Assembly: GCF_030252345.1 (NCBI RefSeq)
Contig: NZ_CP126980.1
Location: forward strand, 2,123,501-2,187,500
Source of the DNA: Actinoplanes oblitus
GTDB taxonomy: Bacteria > Actinomycetota > Actinomycetes > Mycobacteriales > Micromonosporaceae
Direction: 5' to 3'
DNA: 64,000 nucleotides
Under the pieces are notes generated by a model, which did not search any database, was not told where the DNA came from, and was given only the letters and a program-made list of their open reading frames with translations. Positions 32,669-39,392 of the stretch are shown piece by piece (the stretch's first letter is position 1; each line of letters starts with the position of its first letter). Made by a program: the position numbers and the translations under genes.

Positions 32669-33334
32669 GTGGATGTTGCCGAGCAGCGGGTTCCGCTCAA
32701 CCGCGAACGCGTGCTGACCGCCGCCGTCGGCCTGGCCGACCGCACCGGCCTCGACGCGCTGAGCATGCGCAACCTGGCTCAGGAGCTGGGGGTGGTGCCG
32801 ATGGCGCTGTACAAGCACGTGGCCAACAAGGACGAACTGCTGGACGGCATGGTGGACACCGTCGTTGCCGGTATCCCCGCGGTCGCACCGACCGGCGACT
32901 GGAAGACCGCGGTCCGCGCCCGCATCCTCGGTGCCCGCCAGGTCCTGCTCCGCCATCCGTGGGCCTGGCAGGTGATCAACTCGCGTACCGACCCGACCCC
33001 GGCGATGCTCGCCTACCTGGACGCGGTCGTCGGCCTCTTCCTGGCCGGTGGCTTCACCCCCGACCAGGTCCACCACATGATTCACACACTGGGCACCCGG
33101 CTGCTCGGCTACACCTCGGAGCTGTTCGACGACTCCGCTCCGCTCCCGCCGGAGGCCCAGCTGGAGATGGCCCGCGCGATGGCCCCCCGGTTTCCCAACC
33201 TCGCCCTGATGGCCATGGCCGCCGCCCACGACTCGTCCTCGGTGGTCGGCGCGGGCTGCGACGACCAGTTCGAGTTCGAGTTCGCCCTCAACCTATTGCT
33301 CGACGGCTTCGACCGCCTTCCCCGTTCCGCCTGA
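32669..33334 (+). CDS. TetR/AcrR family repressor
   Basis: A 221-residue regulator. The N-terminal HTH is NRERVLTAAVGLADRTGLDA followed by SMRNLAQELGVVPMALYKHV. The remainder resembles the TetR_C ligand domain (AWQVINSRTDPTPAMLAYLD). GTG 32669 lies six bases after TAGGGT, so the transcript is likely leaderless. Operator 2 overlaps the expected -35 region, which predicts autorepression, and operator 1 should control the divergent dehydrogenase. Confidence 0.9.
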   Translation: MDVAEQRVPLNRERVLTAAVGLADRTGLDALSMRNLAQELGVVPMALYKHVANKDELLDGMVDTVVAGIPAVAPTGDWKTAVRARILGARQVLLRHPWAWQVINSRTDPTPAMLAYLDAVVGLFLAGGFTPDQVHHMIHTLGTRLLGYTSELFDDSAPLPPEAQLEMARAMAPRFPNLALMAMAAAHDSSSVVGAGCDDQFEFEFALNLLLDGFDRLPRSA

Positions 33335-33400
33335 GCCGAGCTTCTTCCGCTCGCGGCCCGAGGCTCCCGGATCCGGCCCGAGCCATCTCCGCATCCGGCC

Positions 33401-33490
33401 GCCGACCTCCTGGCCGCCGACCTCCTGGCCGCCGACCTCCTGGCCGCCGACCTCCTGGCCGGCGGTCTTCTGGCCGGCGGTCAGTTGCCG
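33401..33490. repeat. 15-bp tandem repeat
   Basis: GCCGACCTCCTGGCC occurs four times in perfect tandem (33401-33460), followed by two degraded copies that run into the end of the lipoprotein gene. No ORF using it is convincing. It lies directly downstream of the leftward lipoprotein stop. Confidence 0.85.
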
Positions 33491-33678
33491 GTGACGTCGC
33501 CCTGGTCGGGGCAGTCGTCGGAGGGCGTGCCGCCCGCTGTCGGCTGCGCGCAGACCGGCTCCGACCCGCTCGACGACGGACACCCGCCCAGCGTCAGGCC
33601 CACGACCACCGCCACCCCGGCAGCCACCGCGGTCCGCCCGATCCGCCCGATCCGCCCGGGAACTCTCCACATCCGCAT
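33481..33678 (-). CDS. Small lipoprotein of unknown function
   Basis: A 65-residue protein with a basic start (MRMWRVPGRIGRIGR), a hydrophobic core (VAAGVAVVVGLTLGGC) and a lipobox LGGC, so it should be a membrane lipoprotein with only about 30 mature residues. Three more cysteines lie in the mature part (EPVCAQ, DDCPDQ). The start is ATG 33678. The function is unknown. The last codons are the sixth degenerate copy of a 15-bp tandem repeat. Confidence 0.5.
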   Translation of the reverse strand: MRMWRVPGRIGRIGRTAVAAGVAVVVGLTLGGCPSSSGSEPVCAQPTAGGTPSDDCPDQGDVTGN

Positions 33679-33811
33679 GCCCGCATTGTCGAACGCCGGC
33701 GCCCACCCGATAAACCCCCGCGCGTCGCGTTCTGGGCCCGGCTGTGGACGAGTTGTCCACAGCCCGGCGTAACCCCCTTGTCCCGCGACACCGGATCCCT
33801 ACGCTGAATCC

Positions 33812-34099
33812 ATGACCGCTGACGCGAACCCCAGCCCTGACCAAGCGACCGAGAGCGAGGTGACCATCCAGGTGACCCTGCCCGCCGCCCTCTGGCGCCG
33901 CGTGGCCGAGGAGGAGCACGACTGGCACACCCCCATCGACGAGATGATCCGCGAGGGTCTCGACACCGTGCTGCGCCGGCGTGCCGGCCTGCGCGCGGTC
34001 GCCGAGTGGGAGGAGGAGAACGGTGCGATAACCGACGAGGAGCTCGCTGCCGCGGGCCGCAGACTCTTCGGCGAGGCCAATGCCGGGCAGACGGCATGA
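33812..34099 (+). CDS. Antitoxin-like ribbon-helix-helix protein
   Basis: A 95-residue protein whose EVTIQVTLPAALWRRVAEEE segment has the strand-helix of a ribbon-helix-helix DNA-binding domain, followed by PIDEMIREGLDTVLRRRAGL. The acidic C-terminus (EWEEENGAITDEELAAAG) would be the toxin-binding part. ATG 33812 lies six bases after TACGCT. The stop overlaps the PIN-domain start (ATGA), the usual VapB-VapC arrangement. Confidence 0.72.
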   Translation: MTADANPSPDQATESEVTIQVTLPAALWRRVAEEEHDWHTPIDEMIREGLDTVLRRRAGLRAVAEWEEENGAITDEELAAAGRRLFGEANAGQTA

Positions 34100-34524
34100 C
34101 CACGGCGGCCGGCAGGGCTGGGGCGGACAGCGCGACCCCGGCGAACGGCCTGGTTTACGACACCGGAGCCCTGGTGGCGGCCGAGAGGGGCGACCGCGAT
34201 CTGTGGACCATGCACAAGGCCGCGCTGGCGATGGACGCCACGATTCTCGTCCCGACGGTGGTGTATGCGCAGGCGTGGCGCGGCGGCCGCCGTTCGGCCA
34301 ACATCGGCCGCCTGGTCAAGGCCTGCACCCTGCGTGATCTCGATCCGGAGACCGCCAGGCGGGCGGGCGAGTTGTGCGGCGCCGCCGGCACCGACGACAT
34401 CGTCGACGCCACGGTGGTCACCACCGCCAAGCGCGCCGGTGCCGTCGTCGTCACCAGCGACCCGGGCGACATCTCGAAACTCGCCGGTGCCACCAACCTG
34501 CGCTTGGAGATCCGCATCGTCTGA
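34096..34524 (+). CDS. PIN-domain (VapC-like) toxin
   Basis: A 142-residue protein. The first acidic residue is in GLVYDTGALVAAERGDRD, and the later Asp pair is in GTDDIVDATVVTTAKR, with VVTSDPGDISKL near the C-terminus, matching the acidic quartet of PIN ribonucleases. A VapC-like toxin would cleave RNA when released from its antitoxin. Sequence resembling a transposase begins within a few bases of its stop codon, so a mobile element inserted or recombined right at the gene's end. Confidence 0.78.
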   Translation: MTTAAGRAGADSATPANGLVYDTGALVAAERGDRDLWTMHKAALAMDATILVPTVVYAQAWRGGRRSANIGRLVKACTLRDLDPETARRAGELCGAAGTDDIVDATVVTTAKRAGAVVVTSDPGDISKLAGATNLRLEIRIV

Positions 34525-34527
34525 GCT

Positions 34528-35180
34528 TTAACCACAGGATCAGCCGCGTCCACCGGTCGGCTGCGGCGGGCTCACGCAGCTGTGGGACGGTCCAGCCGAG
34601 GGTCTGCTTGAGCAGGCGGAAGGTGTGTTCGATGTCGAAGCGGCGCAGAAACGCCTGCCAGCACCGGTCGACATCAGCATCGGTGGCGTCGACCTTGGAC
34701 CACCACAGCCAGAGCGGCTTCGGCTCCCCGCGGCTGGGTAGATGCTCGACGGTGAGCCGGATGACCGTGCCGGCGATGATCGGTAACGGCTGGTCGTGGC
34801 CGACCCAGGCGGCTCGGCGGGTCAGTCGCGGGTGCAGCCAGTCCTGGGCCTGTGCCTGAACTCGGCCGTAGAGGCGGGTGTCAGTGTGGGTGACCGCGTG
34901 CTCGGCGTCCCAGGTGGCGGGGCCGCCGAAGACGAACTCGCCGCCGTGCCTGTCCGGCCGACCACCCAAGGGCTGGTAGACGCGTGGCGGGTCGGACGGC
35001 GCAGCACCCGGTCGGAGCGCATCCGGCCAAGAATTTCCACCGGCATGTCACGCAGCAACCAGGCGACACGCGGGGCCTCGTAGCCGGCGTCGAGCACGAT
35101 GAGGATGTCGCGGTCTCCGGGCTGCCACTGGCCTGCGTCGGTCAGCCGGTCGACGAGCTGTCGGATCTGCGCGCAGATTA
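34528..35180 (-). pseudogene. Decayed DDE transposase fragment
   Basis: The minus strand reads a transposase internal segment: IRQLVDRLTDAGQWQPGDRD and ILIVLDAGYEAPRVAWLLRD in one frame. After about 34980 the next frame gives GGRPDRHGGEFVFGGPATWD, VWLWWSKVDATDADVDRCWQ-like sequence and RFDIEHTFRLLKQTLGW. Both ends are missing, and a frameshift separates the two parts. The DDE-type catalytic region therefore cannot be made. No terminal inverted repeats are visible. It marks the left edge of the lower-GC island. Confidence 0.75.
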
Positions 35181-35235
35181 TTGTTAGGGGTGTGGATTGC
35201 AACCGCAGGGCCGAGTGGTGGATGATTGAATCGAC

Positions 35236-35721
35236 GTGAATCTTCTGCAATTTGAAATCCCTGAAAATGAACCTGCACTATTCGACACTTGGCCGCTTGC
35301 GGATCAGCGCGATGCGGGCTCTGTTACTGACGTGGACCTCTACTACAGGCTCTTCCTGGTGCGCGCGAGGTTCGTCGCTTCCGGCGTGGAGTTCATCTCG
35401 CCTACGGGTACGGTGACACTGTTTAGTCTCGCTTCCTCGGCAGTGGGGTCCGTTCTGCGTCTCAGAGACGGGCTGAGCGGAGGATTGGGATTACCGGAGT
35501 CCCCGGAGGTCATTGAATTCCGACCGGACGGGGCGGAGGTGGTGATCAGATCGTCGCTGCTGCCTCTCACTGCCGTGGTGGGAAGGACCGAGCTGATTGC
35601 CTGCCTTATTGCCTTCGTTAATGAGGCGCATCGAGCAATTGTTTCACACTGGGCAGCATTGGCTGAAAATGAAGATGTGGCCGGACTCAAGAAGGATGTA
35701 GCTGAATTCGAAATCGGCTGA
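35236..35721 (+). CDS. Unknown protein in low-GC island
   Basis: A 161-residue protein starting at GTG 35236 (MNLLQFEIPENEPALFDTWP). It looks like a compact alpha/beta cytoplasmic protein with a C-terminal acidic helix (LAENEDVAGLKKDVAEFEIG). The size and acidic character recall immunity proteins of polymorphic toxins, but I recognise no family. Its codon use is clearly less GC-biased than that of the flanking genes, suggesting acquisition. No toxin gene is adjacent. Confidence 0.6.
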   Translation: MNLLQFEIPENEPALFDTWPLADQRDAGSVTDVDLYYRLFLVRARFVASGVEFISPTGTVTLFSLASSAVGSVLRLRDGLSGGLGLPESPEVIEFRPDGAEVVIRSSLLPLTAVVGRTELIACLIAFVNEAHRAIVSHWAALAENEDVAGLKKDVAEFEIG

Positions 35722-35782
35722 GCGGGCGATAGAAATTAGCAAGCCGGTCCTATCAACAGAAACATGCCCGCGACGTTTACTC

Positions 35783-36389
35783 TCATGTCGCTGAGCGGGC
35801 CGGAGCCGCGTCGCCGAAGTCATCTGGCTTCGATGGGGCATGATGGCGGCAAGGGTTGGGCGGTTGAGCCCAGGACCTGCAACGGCTTACCCGCAGGAGG
35901 CATGGTGACTCAGCGCTCGGGGCAACGGCGAGGCCATTGGCTTCCAGTGAGGCTGTATCCCTTCGCGTGCGGTCGGTGACTCTAACGTCAAATGGGCTAT
36001 ATTCATTGCTTCCAAATGACGCCACAAAACCAGCACTCGCCAAAATTCGCCACAATGCCTCGCCCATCATGGACTGCACATCAATATCGAAGCTGACCAC
36101 GGGATCCTTTACTACAAGTAACGGGTCCCCGCCGCCTTCGGGAAACAGCTGAAGGTGCCTCCGCCGCTCTTGCCGGAAGCGCTCCAGTGCTGCCTCACTT
36201 AAGGTTTTCGAAGGCCTCCACCGTACCCACAAGGATCCCGCTGATTCATCCGTAAGGTCAAGTTGCACGTCGACGCCGGGATGGGCATCAAACGGGCCTA
36301 CCATCTGAGGGTTGAAGCCAGGCAAGGGTCAGGGCGCCACATACTTCCTTCGCCAGATTTTCCAGGAACTCGCTAGGTTCGGCGCTCAA
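35783..36389 (-). pseudogene. Frameshifted gene of unknown function
   Basis: Reading starts at TTG 36389 with GAGGGA just upstream (LSAEPSEFLENLAKEVCGAL, then TLAWLQPSDGR). The sequence then needs to lose one C in the run at about 36294-36296 to continue as PFDAHPGVDVQLDLTDESAG, which runs on to VVSFDIDVQSMMGEALWRIL. The last 60 residues look random, so the 3' end may also be rearranged. The gene follows the stop of the next leftward gene by eight bases and was probably in one operon with it. Family unknown. Confidence 0.5.
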
Positions 36390-36397
36390 GGTTCCCT

Positions 36398-36949
36398 CTA
36401 TGCCAGCGGGCGGAGCTTCTGGATTCTCTCATCGGAGTCCATCGCAGCCTCAGTAGCCTCGAAATTGCGCTCCCAGGCTGCAATTTGTTCCTCCGATGGC
36501 TCCGCGACGAAATACTCATAGGGACCTACCGAGACGCCTTCGCAAACGGATTGCGACACGCCCTCCACGGCATTTAGGCCGAGATCCCCGGCCGTACGCG
36601 ATCCCACTGAGAAGAGGACGAAGCCCGCCTCGAACAAGAAGCTCGACGGCTCGTTCTGTTCGTATCGGTAGCCCTTCGCGGCTAGGTCCGCAACCACGTC
36701 ATCCAGCAAACGCCAGGTCAACTGCACGCCGTCGAAAAACGCCTCATCACCCCGGCCCGCATCATGCGGAAGCTCAACGAGTTCCACGAGATCGTCGCCG
36801 GTATAGGAGATCACTAGCAGCCGACTGATTTCGTAGACCGCCCTGCTCTCCTTCCCGGGATGGATCGGAGGTCCGAGCCGGCTCTCCACTGCTTCCCGAG
36901 TCTCGCCGATTCGTGCCGCAGCTACACCCTTACCGGGTTGGATCTCCAT
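36398..36949 (-). CDS. Unknown acidic protein in low-GC island
   Basis: A 183-residue protein from ATG 36949 (MEIQPGKGVAAARIGETREA). The pattern of a short Gly-rich start followed by RLGPPIHPGKESRAVYEISR and LVELVELPHDAG recalls small cytoplasmic proteins with a beta-sandwich of unknown function, some of which are toxin immunity proteins. No Shine-Dalgarno is evident, so a more upstream start is possible. The lower G+C than in neighbouring chromosomal genes suggests transfer. The 250 bases upstream (36950-37200) show no gene. Confidence 0.6.
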   Translation of the reverse strand: MEIQPGKGVAAARIGETREAVESRLGPPIHPGKESRAVYEISRLLVISYTGDDLVELVELPHDAGRGDEAFFDGVQLTWRLLDDVVADLAAKGYRYEQNEPSSFLFEAGFVLFSVGSRTAGDLGLNAVEGVSQSVCEGVSVGPYEYFVAEPSEEQIAAWERNFEATEAAMDSDERIQKLRPLA

Positions 36950-37200
36950 GGGGCGATGGTGCCAGAACCTCGCCACAAGCATCCGCCCGGGAAGGTGATC
37001 CATGAGTGTGGTCAAGGAGTGGCGCTTCGACGTACTGGTCTGTCGCTGTCCGTGCTCCGGCCGGCAGCGATACGTCGGGCTCCGTGAAGCAGGCCGATCA
37101 GCGCCTTGATCTGCCGAGAACAGCTCGGTTTGAAGCGGCATCGGCCGCCACATGCGTCCGAGTGTCTCAAATTGCTGCCATCCTGCGCCTTCTCAAGCGC

Positions 37201-37740
37201 CTACTTTCCAGCTGGTAATGATGACGTCGGCGCGATGATGGCGTAGGCAGTGAGGATGTCGGACTGGTCCCCTTGAAGGTAGACGACGGTTTGCTCGGTG
37301 GGCAGCGTGCCCAAGCCATTCACTGTCACCGTTCCATCGCAGGGAATCACAGCGGTGGCAACCGGATCGGCAGAAGCGCCGGGTTTGCCGCTACGTACCT
37401 CGACTGACAGCGTCTTTCCCGAGGTCACCGCTGTGCAGGCGGCTTGCACCCCGTATTGCTGGCCGGTACGTGCACTGCGGCGCAGGGTGGTCTCACCGGC
37501 TGGGTGGCCACCCTTCTGGGTGAGCACTCTTCGAGACAGCTCACCCACAACGACGGGAGGCGGGTCCAAACGCATCAGCGGTGTAGTGCTGGTAGCAGCC
37601 GACGGCATTTGGGACGGTCGGCTCTCATTGTCCGGTGACGCGGACGGTTTTGGTCCCGGAGTCGGGCCGCTTGTGCATCCCGCGAGAGCGACAACTGCTG
37701 TTATCGCGGTAAGCAGGGCCTTTGTCGGCGATCGTGGCAT
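37201..37740 (-). CDS. Lipoprotein of unknown function
   Basis: A 179-residue protein beginning MPRSPTKALLTAITAVVALAGC. The lipobox LAGC is followed by a Pro/Ser-rich spacer (SGPTPGPKPSASP) and a globular domain of about 120 residues with a Cys pair (QAACTAV and AVIPCDG). It is therefore membrane-anchored outside the cell. ATG 37740 gives a classical signal peptide; the in-frame ATG 37782 would only lengthen the N-terminus. The ligand is unknown. Confidence 0.72.
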   Translation of the reverse strand: MPRSPTKALLTAITAVVALAGCTSGPTPGPKPSASPDNESRPSQMPSAATSTTPLMRLDPPPVVVGELSRRVLTQKGGHPAGETTLRRSARTGQQYGVQAACTAVTSGKTLSVEVRSGKPGASADPVATAVIPCDGTVTVNGLGTLPTEQTVVYLQGDQSDILTAYAIIAPTSSLPAGK

Positions 37741-37926
37741 ACGCTCATCATTCCAAGCTGACAGCGAACCGGTGACGAGCAAACTGATCTGCCGCCGACC
37801 GTGCGCACCGGCCGACTTCCTTCCCTGCCTTCAGTGACCGGCACTTTCGTGGATTGACGTCCTGCCGTGCCCGGTGCAGTGGGCCTAGGCTCCTGGACGT
37901 AGTCGAGAAGCGGAGTGTCATTCAGC

Positions 37927-38247
37927 ATGGAGCAGGACCGGCTGACGGCCGTAGCGCAACTGTGGAAGGCGCACCGTGAGGCGGCTTTCCCTAGTCGGTT
38001 GAGGGGTGCCGACATAGTAGGCGTTGAAATGGTCCTGCTCGATTCGGACGTCGCCGGCTGTATCGGCACCTGGCTGGACAACGGCGGCGCAATTGAAGGC
38101 CCGTGGTGGGATGTCCTCTCGACCTGCGAGCAGCAACTCGAGCGTGTGGTGCCGGAGTTGTCCGGATACGAAGCGAGCTACTGCAGGAGGTTGCTGGATA
38201 TGACGGCATTGGTCCTGGAGGCGCCGAGCGGTTCGTCATCCAGCTGA
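37927..38247 (+). CDS. Small conserved-type protein of unknown function
   Basis: A 106-residue cytoplasmic protein starting MEQDRLTAVAQLWKAHREAA. It has an alpha/beta look (VGVEMVLLDSDVAGCIGTWL) and conserved aromatic and cysteine residues (GPWWDVLSTCEQQLE). I believe similar small proteins occur in Streptomyces, but I cannot name a function. It is the last gene of the lower-GC island before the repeat region. Confidence 0.6.
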   Translation: MEQDRLTAVAQLWKAHREAAFPSRLRGADIVGVEMVLLDSDVAGCIGTWLDNGGAIEGPWWDVLSTCEQQLERVVPELSGYEASYCRRLLDMTALVLEAPSGSSSS

Positions 38248-38423
38248 GACGGCCGCACATGTCGCCGATACGCGGGTATGGCCCGGTCTCTACCGCTGGC
38301 CCTGCGAGTGGCCGACACTGGCAGTGATCGACGCTGACGAGCCAGTGGGCTGCCCCGCCGGGGCCAGGTGGGGGTCGGAGGTCAAGCGGCAAGCTGAGAG
38401 CGGCGACATGCCCACCTCGGCCA

Positions 38424-38645
38424 CTGACCGCGAGGGGCTACCTCAGCCGGGCGCGGCCTGGCGGCTCGCCTGGGACTGCTGACCGTGAGGAGTCGCCTGA
38501 GCCCGGTGCGGGTCTGCCGGTCCGCGTGGGGCTGCTGACTGTGAGGGGCCGGCTGAGCCCGGTGCGGACCTCGCGGCCGCCCGTGACCGCTGGCCGTGAG
38601 GGGCCGCATCAGCCCGGCGCGGCCTCGTGGCCCGGACGGGCAGCG
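38424..38645. repeat. 55-bp imperfect tandem repeat, four copies
   Basis: Units begin at 38424, 38479, 38535 and 38590 with CTGACCGYGAGGRG-type sequence followed by (C/G)(C/A)TSAGCCCGGYGCGG. The period is 55-56 bases, so no common reading frame is kept. The rest of 38248-38694 contains no convincing gene. Confidence 0.8.
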
Positions 38646-38685
38646 GAGCGGGCGCTCAGCCACGGGACCTTGCCCAGGTCGTACC
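38596..38685. repeat. 90-bp dispersed repeat, copy A
   Basis: The last tandem unit and its flank match 41778-41867 in inverted orientation with roughly 80 % identity by eye. The best-conserved part is CGCATCAGCCCGGCG. The two copies bracket the FBP gene and a kinase gene. Confidence 0.75.
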
Positions 38686-38694
38686 GGAAAGGGG

Positions 38695-39201
38695 TCAAGC
38701 GGCAGCGATCCGGGAGGTGAAGGCGGACAGTTTGGTCAGCGCTCGGTCGATCTTCTCCGGGAGGGTGAGCGTTTCCTCGAAGCGGACCAGGCGCAGCTTC
38801 GGGTGCTTCTTGCCGCGGAGGTAGAGCGAGCAGGCCAGGTCGGCGCAGAGATATTCGCCGACCGAGTTGCCGTTGCGGCCGGCGGCACCGGCCAGCGGGG
38901 CGGTGAACAGGCTGACGCCGCCGGCCGCGTGGTCGGTGAGGCAGACCTGGCACATGCTGGAGCGGGCGGCGCTCGCGTTGCTGCCGCGTTCGGCCTTGCG
39001 GAGCAGGACGGCGACCGGGCCTTCCGCGCGGGGGAGCAGGATGGCGGCTCGTTGCGGGGCGGCGGGGTCCACCCAGCCGTAGAAGTCGAGATCGGCCCAC
39101 GGGGTGTCGCGGAAATCGGCGGGCAGCTTGATCCGGGAAGCCTCGCCCTTGCTGCAGTTGATGAACGAGGCTCGGATCGTTGCCTCGCTGATCGGTTCCA
39201 T
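38695..39201 (-). CDS. FBP-type treble-clef zinc-finger protein (elongation factor G-binding-like)
   Basis: A 168-residue protein. The N-terminal part (MEPISEATIRASFINCSKGE) resembles the FusB/FBP helical segment. The C-terminal domain carries the four-Cys zinc knuckle: CQVC near residue 85, and C-x4-C in YLCADLACSLYLRG near 125. Proteins of this kind bind elongation factor G and can protect against fusidic acid; whether this one does is unproven. ATG 39201 has GAGGG upstream. It is transcribed downstream of the leftward sensor kinase, but the 190-base gap with GC-rich repeats makes co-transcription doubtful. Confidence 0.8.
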   Translation of the reverse strand: MEPISEATIRASFINCSKGEASRIKLPADFRDTPWADLDFYGWVDPAAPQRAAILLPRAEGPVAVLLRKAERGSNASAARSSMCQVCLTDHAAGGVSLFTAPLAGAAGRNGNSVGEYLCADLACSLYLRGKKHPKLRLVRFEETLTLPEKIDRALTKLSAFTSRIAAA

Positions 39202-39316
39202 GAGGTCGGACCCTCGCACATGCCGGGACGGCCGTCACCCGATTTCCGGCACCCGCGAGTCACGCGTCACACGGTCCCGGCGGCCGGGCTGTCTCGATCC
39301 GCGAGGGCCGGGCCGA

Positions 39317-39392
39317 GGGCGCAGCCGGGGTTGAGCGGAGGGCTCGGGCCGGGGCTGGGCGGAGGGCTCGGGCCGGACCGGGCGGAGGGCTC
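39317..39392. repeat. GC-rich short tandem repeat
   Basis: GGCGGAGGGCTCGGGCCGG-like sequence appears three times at 22-24 base spacing between the kinase stop and the FBP gene. The last copy includes the kinase stop codon. Confidence 0.65.
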
